Shown piece by piece: positions 1 through 11,094 of a stretch of 64,000 bases of DNA (positions are counted from its first letter, which is position 1; each line of letters starts with the position of its first letter). The notes below the pieces were generated by a model that was not told the origin of the DNA, did no database searches, and was given only the letters and a program-made list of their open reading frames with translations. The DNA lies in assembly GCF_009017415.1 (NCBI RefSeq), contig NC_092403.1:62001-126000 (forward strand), in the 5' to 3' direction. The DNA comes from Aspergillus flavus. Taxonomy: Eukaryota > Ascomycota > Eurotiomycetes > Eurotiales > Aspergillaceae. Made by a program: the position numbers and the translations under genes.

Positions 1-1
1 C

Positions 2-685
2 ATATTGTCACCTCTCCCGAAGAAAACTGTTGTTGTTGAGTACAGGATGTCTGAATTGCCCAAATGCGAGCGAGACTTTGACATTGCTTATCAGGAATGG
101 GAGCGAGATTCGGCCGAGTGGTTCGATCAAGAGGCATGGGACAAGGCTCTCGAATCGTGGATTTCACCCTTTCTGGAGGAAAGAGATTTTGGGTATGCGA
201 TCTTACAACGGAGGCGTCGCTTGCTGAGCATCAAACCGGCAGCACGTCCAAAATGTGAAGACAAGTCTCAGATGAAGTCGCCGGATTACCAAGAAGCTGA
301 GAGGAAACGGGAGGAAGAAGTCAATGAGCTCATGGAAGCATACTGGACAAGCAACAGGACCTTGCTTGCTATGGATGAGACAATGCCTCTGGCTTTCAAT
401 GTGGTGGAGATTGTTCTCCTCCGTTCCCACAGAGATCGCCATGGTCGGCCGTATAGTTGGGTCATGGATCGTTTGACATGTGCGCTGACTGGTGGATGCT
501 GTGGACGCGCCTGTGGGTGTTGTGAAAAGCCGCTGTTGACGTACTATCATCCATTGAATTATAAATATCCCGATGGGAAGATGGAGGTGGGTGTATATGG
601 CCATTGCACGGCGGAATGCCCTTGCTGTATCCAAGTCCGACACCGCTACCATCCTCACCCACGCCTTCCAAAGTCTGCTTTCTAA
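2..685 (+). CDS. Cys-rich fungal hypothetical protein (5' end may lie outside window)
   Basis: The reading frame is open from the window edge to a TAA at 685. The first in-frame ATG is at 47 and would give 212 residues; an acceptor-like CAG just before it leaves open an upstream exon beyond the edge, so the start is uncertain. The N-terminal half is charged and helical (basic RRRRLL near residue 55, then an acidic/basic stretch). The C-terminal part is Cys-rich, with clusters CCGRACGCC and HCTAECPCC spaced about 35 residues apart, which look like paired metal or disulfide knuckles. This layout (helical N-terminus, terminal C/H cluster) is common in uncharacterised fungal proteins. I do not recognise a named family and assign no function. 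No signal peptide is visible. Confidence 0.6.
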   Translation: MLSPLPKKTVVVEYRMSELPKCERDFDIAYQEWERDSAEWFDQEAWDKALESWISPFLEERDFGYAILQRRRRLLSIKPAARPKCEDKSQMKSPDYQEAERKREEEVNELMEAYWTSNRTLLAMDETMPLAFNVVEIVLLRSHRDRHGRPYSWVMDRLTCALTGGCCGRACGCCEKPLLTYYHPLNYKYPDGKMEVGVYGHCTAECPCCIQVRHRYHPHPRLPKSAF

Positions 686-879
686 AGGCCTGTCGGGATG
701 GGAAAAAGGGAAGTTGCAAAAGAAGGGAAAGTGCACATCTCTCGCTTTGTATCTTAAATCTGTCACTTTCGCTGCGTCTCATTTTCTCTTTTGCTTAGTA
801 GACGAGAGTTGACCGATCATTTTCGTATCTCAATATATCATACCAAAGGCTCTCGCCAACCCACTCTCTTTAACGTCTT

Positions 880-905
880 TCTTTCTTTCTTTCTTTCTTT
901 CTTTT
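880..905. repeat. CTTT microsatellite in 5' leader
   Basis: A run of about six CTTT units ends just before the ATG at 910, so it would lie in the 5' UTR or core promoter of the next gene. Pyrimidine tracts next to start codons are common in filamentous fungi. No gene is seen between 686 and 909. Confidence 0.85.
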
Positions 906-909
906 AACT

Positions 910-1732
910 ATGCCGTTCACCATTGAAGCGGCACACCTCTGGAAAGCCTTCGTCCTTATGCTCATCTGGGTCGTGACAAATTCCTCTCGCCCGCTCTTTG
1001 TGGTGTTCTTTGACTGGCTAAGTGTCCACTTCAAGTATTGGCTTGAGCGCATGTGGTGCGTATCTTTCCTCGTTTATAGCTTCTATCCCAAGCCATTTGT
1101 TGGAAGGCCAGTTACTAATAGACGATAGGCCTTTGCCAGAAGGGGGGAGTCCGGAGGCCAGGCCAGACCAAGAGAATAAGGGGAGTGTAGGGGCGGAGGA
1201 GAGTGAGGAGGGGAAGAAGAAAAAGTGGAGTTTAGGGGATAGTGAGGAGGAGAGTGATGATGAGAGTGAAGGGGGAGTGAAGCTGAGTGAGGGGAGTGTA
1301 GGGGAGAAGAAGAGAGCGTGGCGGAGGGTGTGGAGAGTGGTGGTGGTGGAGGAGGAGGAGGAGGAGGAGGAGAAGAAGTTTGTACGGTCTGACTTGCCTG
1401 GCTACGGACTCCTCGCCCAAACAAAGGACATCCTGAAACCTCGGGTGGAGAAACTGCGGTATGTGGTTGTGAGGCCTCCCTTTTCGCTTCCTGGATGCTG
1501 ATATCAAATGCTATATAGACACTGGCGTGGTCTCCGCAGGGAAGTGGATTTGGAGAAGGGGGTGAGGGGACGATCCAAATCCGCTGGCCCCGTGCCACAT
1601 CAATCGCAGCCCAAAGCAACCCAGGTCGAAGCCAGTGGAGGAGCCGCGCCTGGTGATCTCAATGCCATTGTCTCGGGGCTTGCGCCCACCATGCTCGGTG
1701 CTGATCCCACTGGTGGTCAATCTGAAGCATAG
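910..1732 (+). CDS. Small membrane-anchored protein with acidic Glu/Ser-rich region (3 exons)
   Basis: The spliced model is 910-1055, 1129-1458 and 1540-1732, with both introns in phase 2, giving 222 residues. Intron 1 starts GTGCGT, has a TACTAAT branch-like site and ends GATAG; intron 2 starts GTATGT and ends CCGCAG. Residues about 8-35 form one long hydrophobic segment, likely a signal anchor or single membrane span. The middle (about 55-125) is dominated by Glu, Ser, Gly and Lys and ends in a run of eight Glu; it is probably disordered. The C-terminal third is basic, then Pro/Gly/Ala-rich. I do not recognise the family. The consistent phase of both introns supports a real gene, but the extreme composition means the exact product is uncertain. 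Confidence 0.6.
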
Positions 1733-2997
1733 AGGTTGGCGGTTCCAAGGTGCAGTCCTTCCTTTTGTTTTTCTTTTTTTGTCATTCGTTTTTTTCTTTT
1801 TGGTCGTTCTTTTTTCTAATATCACTATCTTGTATATCACTATCTCCCATATTACTATTTCCTCTATTACTATGGTTCGGCAGGGTGCGCGGGTTGGTGG
1901 GTGGGTACCTTTTTTTGTTCTCTCTATGTTCATCGTTTTTTTGTTTTGTTTCTCTCTGATTTACTTTCGTAAAGCCGTTCATGTAGTCAGAAAGCATTGC
2001 TGCTTCTTGTTGGTTTGCGCATTTACTGCTGATGGTTGGCAGAAACGAGCCTCCCAAGACGACGATCACTTTCCATCTTCCATCGAAAGGGCTTTCCCGG
2101 CCTGGGACTGTCGGTACGTTGTGTCGGCTTGCGTCTTCGTCTAATCCTTTGCGTTTGGTGACGATATCCTCAACGTCGTATGTGTTGTCTCTATGGTTTG
2201 GTTCGTCGGCATCAGTTAAGGTGTGGCTTGCGAGATCGACCGGCTCTGCGTGGAATAGCATAGTTGAGCCTGCATTAAGATACCCTGAGTGGTAGGCCTT
2301 TCTTACTCTCTCTAGACTACCTAGATTGACTTTATAGAGTTGGAAGATAATTTAGCTGAACGGGTGTATCGGATATCCATGGGGGAAGAGGGGGGGGGGG
2401 GGATTCTGGCTCGAATGGGTTCCGATCTGAAGGGAAAATGGGGGGTGGAATTCGGACATGACCTCTGCCTAGTGATGAGCGAATATAACCATCGGCTGGC
2501 TTGACACTGACGCCGAGGCAGGTTTGGTTATTGCGACATCTCGATGAACGAAGCACACATCCACCTCAGTCACCCGAAACGGTCCGCTCCCACAACAAAT
2601 GGAGTGGCATCCTCGAAAAGGAAGGCAACAATCGTGTTTGGCTTCCACTGGAGAAAGGATGCTTGTGCATTGCGTTGTGTGATCTGTCCTGCATAGTGTA
2701 TGTAAGTTGAGCGATGAGATACCTGTTTGCATGCATGTATATACCTCTAGAGCACATCATGAGGGGCTACCACCTACGCCCTCAACCAGGTCCCAATGAT
2801 GCTGCATGGAGAACACAAAATCTATTACAAACCAAGTTTGGTCTAGAACTGTCACTGTGAAACGTCATCTACGAATGTTTGTACTGCGGTGAATCCTTCC
2901 CAATACCTGGTAGTGCTACGAGATATATGATAGTACACAAAGTCCACTGATCAACTAAATCTTAGAAGCGGAGATCACAAGGCACGAACGGCTAACT
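1733..2997. other. Intergenic, low complexity; no gene supported
   Basis: The first 250 bases are T-rich and produce artificial Phe/Leu-rich frames. A run of 13 G lies at 2390-2402. Frames of 60-90 codons occur on both strands but none has recognisable domain content or plausible splice partners. Confidence 0.5.
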
Positions 2998-3963
2998 TCA
3001 AAGGTGCTGGATACACGACGCAAGCATTGCGGTAGTCAATATCAAGTCGGCTTCTGGCGCGACTGGCGGGCGACCGAAAACCGCGAGAAAGGGAAGAATG
3101 AGTGATGGACCGGTAACGGCCTGGGGCGTAATTTCGATAGACTGGGCACAGTATGCAGATTGACTGCTGGGCTGCTGCTGAACTTGGGGTGGCATGGGAT
3201 ATGGCACCTGCTGTTGGAGCTGTTGAAGAGCCCTCCTTGTAAGTGGCCTCGGAGTCGTCGGGGGGGCCAACTGCCACTTCTCGATCAGCATGACTGGCTG
3301 CTGCGCACGTTTCCGGATACAAAGAACAAGAACGATACGCACATCCCCTCTTGAATGGTTGAACCACCAGAGGACGTCTTCCCGAAGCTTGGGAAGTGAT
3401 TCGGATACCCCAGTTTCAATGACGAGAGTTGGGAAGGGACAGACGCCGGTTGCCAATGTCCCTACAGGTTGCCGAGTAGGTGGCAAGAATCCCTGGTCGC
3501 CTTCCTTACTTTTACTACCTCCAGTGCCTTGGTACCTCGTTGCAACCACCCAGTATTGGTCCTCAATCCCCATGCGCAACATGAGAAAGCTAATCTTTGT
3601 CTTCACACGATCCGTCGTGATTTCATGTCCAGGACCGGGGACTTTGATAATCCCAGTGCTGCCATCATGCTCGAACCTGAAGGATTTCCCATCGCGCGAC
3701 CTTTCATCTCCCAGTCGCTGAATTGCATTGCGTGATAGCCCTAAAACAACGATCCACTGATTTCCTTCTCCGTGATGTTCAACAAGCTCGTCGTAGACCA
3801 AATTTATCACCGTGGATAGTCGTTTGAAATTAGAAAAAGTTTCCGTCCGGCAGTTACGGGGGAGACCAGATAAAGGGCGATATATGCTCATAGTGCTAAC
3901 GGGTGCTGTGGCGATCGTCGACGAACAGACCAACTCGCGATCAGTAACTAGGAGGGAGGTCAT
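2998..3963 (-). CDS. Fungal hypothetical protein with a possible PD-(D/E)XK-like core
   Basis: Single exon, 321 residues, starting ATG at 3963. The central part (about residues 175-225) reads as a beta strand ending in VIETGVSES, a helix with a WW pair, and a second hydrophobic strand (VRIVLVLCI). This strand-helix-strand with a conserved Glu pattern recurs in a fungal-specific group that I associate with a restriction-endonuclease-like fold. That is a remembered resemblance, not a search result. A Gln/Pro-rich segment follows at about 250-280. No signal peptide is visible, and the last 40 residues are hydrophobic. The gene sits alone between low-complexity DNA and the decayed region that follows. 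Catalytic activity cannot be judged because the full D...ExK set is not clear. Confidence 0.6.
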   Translation of the reverse strand: MTSLLVTDRELVCSSTIATAPVSTMSIYRPLSGLPRNCRTETFSNFKRLSTVINLVYDELVEHHGEGNQWIVVLGLSRNAIQRLGDERSRDGKSFRFEHDGSTGIIKVPGPGHEITTDRVKTKISFLMLRMGIEDQYWVVATRYQGTGGSKSKEGDQGFLPPTRQPVGTLATGVCPFPTLVIETGVSESLPKLREDVLWWFNHSRGDVRIVLVLCIRKRAQQPVMLIEKWQLAPPTTPRPLTRRALQQLQQQVPYPMPPQVQQQPSSQSAYCAQSIEITPQAVTGPSLILPFLAVFGRPPVAPEADLILTTAMLASCIQHL

Positions 3964-4480
3964 GGTTAGTAATTCTCTATAAGAAGGTCACAATAGCTAA
4001 AATTGTGAGGTGAAAGCTAAGGCGAAACTGTGGCGAACGTAAGAGAAAGATACAAGTGATGCTAAGGTGAGTTGATTTGAAGTCATGATAGAGAAGGCGC
4101 AGGGGGGTTCAAGGCTATAGAGATATGGACGATACAAACTCGGTTTGCAGTATTCACTTACAATGTGGTGAAGAAAATATTCCCTATATCTGCAATGAGA
4201 AGTGAAGATTTGTTACAAATAAAGACGGCATATAGGTCATGTTATCGAAGGTGACACAATAATTAGCAAATGCAAACCTTGTCTAAGAATAGCAGCATAT
4301 CGTTTAGAAGGAAAATAGGCCAGTGAATAATCTCCTGAAAATAGAGGTTCCATGATATAATGGGATTCACGTCCAACTGTATGACCATAAATGCTATTCT
4401 TGTTTCCAGTCTGTCCAGATGGACTAAGAAAGAGAACACAAGTGGCACTGCCTACAACGAACATTCGAAAAACCATTCAT
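3964..4480. other. AT-rich intergenic DNA; nothing recognised
   Basis: Contains the upstream region of the minus-strand gene ending at 2998 and the 3' side of the transporter remnant at 4481. Short minus-strand frames (4237-4476) are unlike any family I know. Confidence 0.4.
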
Positions 4481-5005
4481 TTAACAAGTCAGTTCCATCC
4501 TGCTTGACATTACACGGCTTGGACGTGAAAATAGATCCGCAGTTGTGTTCGCAAACCCCCGGCCACTGACACCTTTCTCAAAGAGAATATCCAGCTCAGC
4601 ATACGTGCGGCCCTTGGTCCTGCGGTATCCAATACGCTCCACTACCAGACCGTTGAGACAAAGCTCAAGAATTTCCCCAACAGCTGGTCCATTGTAAAGC
4701 ACTGTCTGCCAGGCAGCGGACAGTTCATATTTATCGTTCAACTGGAGTGTTCCATATTGTTTGGTCCACGGCGGGGAGGCAAAGAAAGACGTAACGAGGA
4801 GAAGGTCATAACCTTCCATGACCACGGCTGTGGACAACACGATAGACCAGGCTCTTGCTTTGGAAAATGAATACATAACTTGGGATACATTTGTCTGTCG
4901 TTCCTTTTCAACTGTGCGCTGGATTCGATCCGCTCGATTACGAGAACCTCACAACTGCTCATTCAGGTCAACAGCGATACCAGTTGTTTCCGACTTTGAA
5001 TTCAT
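4481..5005 (-). pseudogene. Truncated maltose-permease-type MFS sugar transporter remnant
   Basis: Reading from the ATG at 5005 on the minus strand, a short N-terminus runs into an in-frame TGA near 4951. The same frame then resumes with the family N-terminus: a TVEKERQ-type cytosolic segment, then ARAWSIVLSTAVVMEGYDLL (start of membrane span 1) and a Trp-rich loop. A second span ends in ERIGYRRT. The frame then jumps directly to KGRTYAELDILFEKGVSGR, which in fungal alpha-glucoside:H+ symporters lies after the twelfth span. The normal product is about 500-550 residues; here some ten membrane spans are missing by an internal deletion and the N-terminus carries a stop. A functional carrier is not possible. 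The gene lies in a 2.5-kb gene-poor stretch, consistent with local decay. Confidence 0.8.
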
Positions 5006-7105
5006 CTCGATACACTAGGCCGACCTCTTCGTAACTAGAGTAAGAAGAACGTGAGGTGATGGCGTAAAGGCTTTCGCATTGTTCTCTAGATAACACTCCG
5101 AGATCTCGGACATCCGCGACATCTGTGGCTCCTGGATATAAACTAACCCATTCTTTCACACAAGGAGAATAGAATCCGTTGTAACAATAGCGCGCATATT
5201 CGCAATACTATCAGAATCCCCTCACTAAAGTTGTGTTCAAACTCATTTTGCCTTCACTCAGCGTTCAAGAGGTCCGACTCTTATGGGCCTCAAGACAAAC
5301 CGAGCTGCGGATATGCCAGCCGAGACCGAACAGAGAAAGTCCTGGACTGATTCGGCTCTGCGGAAATGGACTCCCGGTATTTCAAGTCGGCTCCAAAGAT
5401 AGCGATAAATAGATTCACTGTCCGTGCACGAGATTCGCGCCGGCGAACGGTTCCGGGCGTGCAATTTCTCTGAGAGGGTGAGAACATTCCCCGCTCAGCC
5501 TATCTGCATATTACACTCAAAAATGACATCGAAATCATTATCAACGTCGTGTGGACTGACCATGTGGGTCCAGAAGAGACTGGCATCTCGCTCGCTCATT
5601 TAACCGCAGGTGAACTTGTCTCCAGGCCCTTGAACGGTACTTCGGGATATACCACGCGGGATAAGTGCAAGCAATGGCTTTATACTAACGTCGTATCTTT
5701 CTACAGTCTCTGCCGTAACTAGCCTCGCCGCCTATGGAACTCGAAGCATGGACATGAATGACCTACTCGATTCCTAGGAGGGCTTTAGCTACCAGTTTGC
5801 TTACTCTTCCTGAACTCCGAATTCGATTCCCAGCTCCACCTATGCACGGTCGCAAATGGGCATGCCAAGTCAGTTTGAGATGCAGACATGCTCAATAAGC
5901 CGGAGTGGTCTTAATATCGCGAGGACGGTCAAGGACATGTCAGTATCCTCGAATAAGAATAGGCATATATCGACGTAGTGTGGTTAATTCTGCCGCGGAA
6001 ATATCTAGGACAAGTGATCTAGTCAACCCTGGGTCCATATTACTATTTATGCCAACCCGAAGAATTCCGATGGGCAAAGAAATCTCCTGGTGCGAAGAGA
6101 TTGCAAAGGTCCGACGATCGGTTCAGTGTGAAATCCGCCTATCATCAGTATTCAAGGGATAATTCTCTCCGGTCGAACAGTGCCAGCTAGCCCTCAAACA
6201 CCACTGAAGAAGTTCAATCTGTCCGACTGGAAGTATACGATGTCTACAAACACCAATAATCCCACTTGGTGGGGGAGCACGATGTAGAAGCTAGAGGTGG
6301 CAAGTCATCACGTGTGAGAATTGCCCTGATGTTGAAGATGTCTACACGTAAACAATAGGGGCTCACTGGTCAACACGACGAGAGTTTGCGCCTTCTCACC
6401 GTGGCGAACTCTGAACGATCGGCTTTCGGCTCGCTTAAAATCTGGGGCAAGTGCCGGATTGCCGCGCAGATAATCAATCGTCCAAGAATTGACGCAACCT
6501 TGCATCTCACGCAGAAACACGCCCAGTGCCCAGAGCTCCTCCATCGTCAACAACCTCTCGGCGTGAGGGTCACTTTTCGAGTTCAGAATGGAAAGAACCA
6601 GGCACCATATATGTTTTAGGGCAAGGCATTGGAACCGGGAAAGAGTTTAGACTCTTCGGCTGTGAGTTTACCGAGCGAGGACCCATATTTCTACCTTCTA
6701 GCCCTATTGGATGGCCCGGAGGTAGAATCCAGCTATCAATCCTTTTCTCGTGTCTGAGTGGCTGCTGGGATTTATTTCGACAAAACGTATTTGCAAACCA
6801 ATTCTAGAAAAGAGTTAAAATGCATTCTTATCTCGCCAAGAGGCCCCCACACAGATGCAGCGACGTCGGATTGCCGAGTGTTCATCCCTAAGACATCCGT
6901 AAAGGGCCAAGGCCCATTTCCGAGACGACTCGGAGGCTGTACTCGTAGTGCCATCATGTAGGATCTAACCGAGTCTGACAGAGCTGTTTTCTAGCTTGCT
7001 TCCAGGCAATTAAAATGTGGTCTTATCTCCCCCTGTTCCCTTCTTTCTTATCTTTGAATCACACCCAGTTGAGTAAGGGTGATCGATCCAATTACTTGCA
7101 TCATC
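5006..7105. other. Gene-poor, possibly decayed region
   Basis: About 2.1 kb upstream of the transporter remnant. Only frames under 95 codons are present, on both strands, and none splices into a recognisable domain. The base composition is not as AT-rich as other spacers here (for example 5300-5900), which suggests former coding DNA with many disruptions, but I could not identify what it encoded. The last 150 bases before 7106 are T/C-rich and serve as the promoter and leader of the aquaporin gene. Confidence 0.4.
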
Positions 7106-8238
7106 ATGAAACCCTATCTCCCGGAATACGAGGGACATGAGCCGCAGAGCGGATTGACCCTTGCGGTTGCTCCATTCGCCGGACGACTGGGGGGGAACCA
7201 GGATTTTGTAGTAGATCGCAGTGATCCGCGCAATGAGAAGGTCCTAGAGAAGGTGCCTGACGCGGCGCCATGGATGTCGCTGAGCGAAATCTTTGACCTC
7301 CGGGGATTTTTGAGTTTGGATCTGTGGAAGTTTGCTTGTCTGGAGTGCATCGGTAGGTTTTAATGTTATCTCGGACCCTTGCAGTAGTGGGCAGTGTCTA
7401 ATTTGGGTCCCCCATTTGCAGCCAGCATGATGAATGTCTTTATCTCTGCATGGGTCACCCTGCATGAACCCGCCGCCGTCGAAGCCCCCAAAACCGAAGT
7501 TGGGATCTACCACACAGTAACCTTCTTTTCGCCCTTGTTCGGTGGCCTCACGAATCTCCTGTTGACGCCATTGCTCATTTATACTTTTGCGCCATCGAGT
7601 GGCGGCCACATCAGTCCCACCATCACTCTCGCCACGTTGTTCGCGCGGATTATCACGTTCCCTCGGGCCATCTTATATATGGCCGGCCAGACCCTTGGGG
7701 GCGCGCTAGCGGGGTTCGCCATTCACACGGCCTACGGATCCCGGGATTTCACCGTCGGAGGTTGCCATGTAGACACCACCCTAGTGCCGGTCAACGCCGC
7801 CCTCATCATCGAGTTCTTTGCGTGCTTAGTGTTGATCTTCCTCGCCTTTGGCGTAGCGCTAGATCCCCGTCAAGCCAAGATCTTCGGGCATGCCGCGGGA
7901 CCATGGTTAGTTGGTGTCGTCCTGGGAGTAGTCTGTTGGGCAACTGCCTTCACACGGCCGGGGTATATTGGAGCCAGTAAGCTTGACCGGAGAGCATCCC
8001 AGGGGAAGGATAGCACTGACAGGTTGATCAGGTCTCAACCCAGCACGTTGTTTTGGCGTTTATGTCGCATCGGAGTTCCCCGGTTATCATTGGGTTCATT
8101 GGGTATGTTCAACCCCGGTCATATTCACTAGTCTTGATACTGATAAGGAATCTGTAGGTGGCTCCTCTCGCTGCGGCCGTAGCCCATGGTCTTGTATATC
8201 TTATTGATCCTCTCTGGAGTGATCCCCGTCTGGAGTGA
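7106..8238 (+). CDS. XIP-type aquaporin / major intrinsic protein (4 exons)
   Basis: The spliced model is 7106-7352, 7422-7976, 8032-8102 and 8158-8238 (317 residues). Introns 1 and 2 are in phase 1 and intron 3 in phase 0; all are GT-AG. The protein has a cytosolic N-terminus of about 70 residues and then six membrane segments. The first pore motif is SPT (147-149, in GGHISPTIT) instead of NPA; the second is NPARC (270-274). A Cys straight after NPAR plus a non-canonical first box is the signature of X intrinsic proteins (XIPs), known from fungi and some plants. XIPs conduct water poorly and carry small uncharged solutes such as glycerol, urea or hydrogen peroxide; the substrate here is unknown. 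It probably acts in the plasma membrane. The upstream GTG at 7079 is not needed as a start. Confidence 0.88.
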
Positions 8239-9206
8239 TCACCCTTGATATGTATAATATGATTCTGTATATAGTACTAAGCAGTCCCATTAGCGCTTTT
8301 TTCTTCAGATATGCCTACCGTTTCTTGGGCCATAGGATTTGGTCCGAACAAGCATCAAGTAGCATTGCACAAACGCTCTGATAGTAGCATTCTCTCCCAG
8401 CATATTCGTATTTCTGTCCATTACAAACCGTAGTAGTCATTTCGATTGACATACGGACGGGAAAACGAAGTCATGAATAATGCCTTATTTGTTAATTCCA
8501 CGCCCGGTAATCTCCGCTAAAGGACACCAAAAGTGTGAAGAATAAATTAGACCCAAACGAATACTGATCCTTTTCTTATCAATTTTTTGTTATTTTTTGC
8601 GTTGTAAAATGCAATTAATCCCGGGTTGTAGCACTGCATCTAGCCAGTCAACTACATTTTGTTGGATATACCATACCTGGCAGCTTTCGAATATAGGCAA
8701 CGATCCTCCACGAGTAACCTGACGTGTTTTCCTCAAATATATATTTAGGCGGGCTGCTGGGTATCTTGACCTACAATACTTCCTTCAGACTCGTGATATC
8801 TTTTCCTTTTTCTTCCTTGGCAAATCCAAGTTGAGTACCTGCTAAAGAAACAGATCTAGCCAAGAAGTTCGTCCAGGATTCAGAGATAGCATACCTGCTG
8901 CAAGAACACCAAGTCTTCCTTTGGCTTGCTAGTTCTTTTTTTAGATTCGAGCTTAATGCCAAGAATGCGATGGGATCCTTCATTCGTCAACTTCAAAATC
9001 GCAAGTGGGCCCGTTCGAGGCTTGGGGAGAATACGAGTACGAGCATCAAAGCCACTTGGTAGCCTGATCAACAGTTTCTTATTTCGCATATTTCGTTGCC
9101 GTAGTGTAACTTCTGCGCATCTTACTCAGTACCACGTACGTGAAAAGGACGTTTAGAACTTTTACCAAGTTGTTGCGGCTGCAGTGGAGAAATAAGCTGC
9201 AACGCG
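8239..9206. other. Intergenic; no gene seen
   Basis: AT-rich DNA with homopolymer T tracts around 8570-8600. Small frames at 8771-9089 show no family features. The last part is the promoter of the hydrolase gene that starts at 9207. Confidence 0.45.
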
Positions 9207-10803
9207 ATGTCATCCGCTGCGAATCCAAGCATACCAGTGCCCGATTACCCTTTAGATGACAACCCACCCAGCTACTCTGCTGCGATCCAATCTACCGAGC
9301 CATCACCTGGATTACTTACTCCAGGGCCCGGAATATACTCTGTGATCGGACAGAGTCGCTACCATGGCTCCACATCTTCCCTAGCCCTGAGCCACTCTAA
9401 CACGGGCACCAATGAAGGGAAACGCAGACTACTCCTGGTCTACATCCATGGATTCATTGGATCCGAAGATAGCTTTCATCACTTTCCTAAACATGTTCAT
9501 GATCTTTTAACAATATCGCTAAGTAAGAGCCACGTGGTCTATACGAAGATCTACCCTCGGTATAAGACTCGAGGACCGGTGCATATAGCCCGAGACAATT
9601 TTAGCCAATGGTAAGAGAACCTGACAGATACATTTATAAAATATACTGAACAATCCCAGGCTTTCACCGCATGAAGCGCCAGATCTAGATATTATTCTCC
9701 TAGGTCACAGCCTGGGAGGCATCGTCGCAGCAGAAGTTGCACTGATGCCAACACAGTCTGCAACTGGGCGTGTGAACACGGGACTAAATCATCGGATATT
9801 AGGACTTGTCAACTTCGATGTACCTTTCTTTGGACTTCACCCTCGCGTGGTGACCACTGGAATTGGAAGACTCTTCCGCCACAAACCGGATGAAACGAGC
9901 GACACCACCAATTCGGTTACATCCATGAATGAGGGCATCAGCAGTCCAGACACGACGTTTAACCCAGCCTTCCAGAATGATGTGAAATTAACGCGGTGGA
10001 CTGGATGGGATGGGGCATGGCATTTCATTTCGAAGTACTCACATCACCTTTCGAGGTCGATTCTGCAGTATGCTTATTCGTATTATGACCACGCCGGATG
10101 TATGAACAACTACCCTGAGCTGTTCAAGCGACATAAACAGTTGATGAAGCTGGAGGCCATCGATGAGCTTCAGGAGCAGAAGGCTCAGAGCCGAGGTGCT
10201 GCACGAGTCCGATTTGTGAATTACTTCACCAAGAGTACGGGGATAGTGCGAGCAGATAGGACGGACAAAACGCTGGAAGCACACATAGTCGAGAATGAGG
10301 GCCTACATAAACCGAATCACCAGCAAAGCATGGAGAGTACAACGAATATGCTCGAAGTCGACTACACACCCGGTCGGAGAAAATCAGCGCCACCTTGCTC
10401 AGTTGATGCCGATGAATTGCTGGGGAGCAAGAATATTATGCGTCCTAAATCAAGTGGTTCCCAGCCTTCAACGTTGCATTCAGAGTCCGCTGTGACGATG
10501 ATTGAGGAAAGCACCGTATCGGACGGCCAAGATGAGAACACTACAGTGACCCGTGAGAGTTCACACCAGTCCCAGGAAGCTCGCCGACAGTTCTGCTACC
10601 TCCCGAAAGATGCATACCGCGGCAGAGAGCACCTGTGGATCCCAGTGCATATGGAGGGCATAGACGAGATCACGGCTCACCAGTCAATGTTTCTTCCGCA
10701 GGGTACATACTATGACAAGCTTGTTGGAGATACGGTAGCTCTCATTGAGCGTTGGATAAGCGATGACCTGACGAAACGAGCTATTTTGGGTGGTTTTTTT
10801 TAG
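9207..10803 (+). CDS. Serine alpha/beta hydrolase (DUF676/lipase-like), 2 exons
   Basis: The exons are 9207-9610 and 9660-10803 (phase 2, intron GTAAGA...CCCAG), giving 515 residues. After a Pro/Ser-rich N-terminal tail (about 1-70) comes the hydrophobic strand and oxyanion motif LLLVYIHGFIG, then the nucleophile elbow GHSLGG with Ser152 immediately after the intron. This order is that of the DUF676 / PGAP1-like serine esterases, which act on lipids or acyl groups. The second half is long, polar and low-complexity, with a helical region near 120 residues after the Ser. It ends in a conserved-looking segment HMEGIDEITAHQSMF that could carry the catalytic His. No signal peptide is visible, so the protein is probably cytosolic or peripheral at membranes. 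The natural substrate cannot be inferred. Confidence 0.82.
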
Positions 10804-11094
10804 TAAATAGACGTGCTTTGAGGCTATAGTCATATTAGATACCCCTATGCGATTCATACCTTTTAATCCAGCTCCATGCGCTCTTCATAGTTTCTTTTCT
10901 TCTTTCTCTTCCTTGTGTTAACTCGTTATATGTATAGACATCTCGATCTAATGTTTTGACCGTATGGCCTTAGGAGAGAGGGCAAAAATAAGGATTACTG
11001 CGGCGCTTCAAATGTAACAAGAGTAGGATGATAATTTCATTCAGATGCATATAAACAGTAACTATGTTTCAAAATATCATCAAAAATCGTGTGA
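10804..11094. other. Convergent 3' spacer
   Basis: Short AT-rich spacer between the tail-to-tail hydrolase and dioxygenase genes; it should hold both terminators. No gene is seen. Confidence 0.5.

Noticed and set aside
1083..1619. 178-codon minus-strand frame rich in Pro and Ser
   Set aside because: It is the mirror of the Glu-rich plus-strand exons; its composition is explained by the purine tract.
1750..1959. Phe/Leu-rich membrane-like frame
   Set aside because: Arises from T-homopolymer DNA; no start context, splice partner or family.
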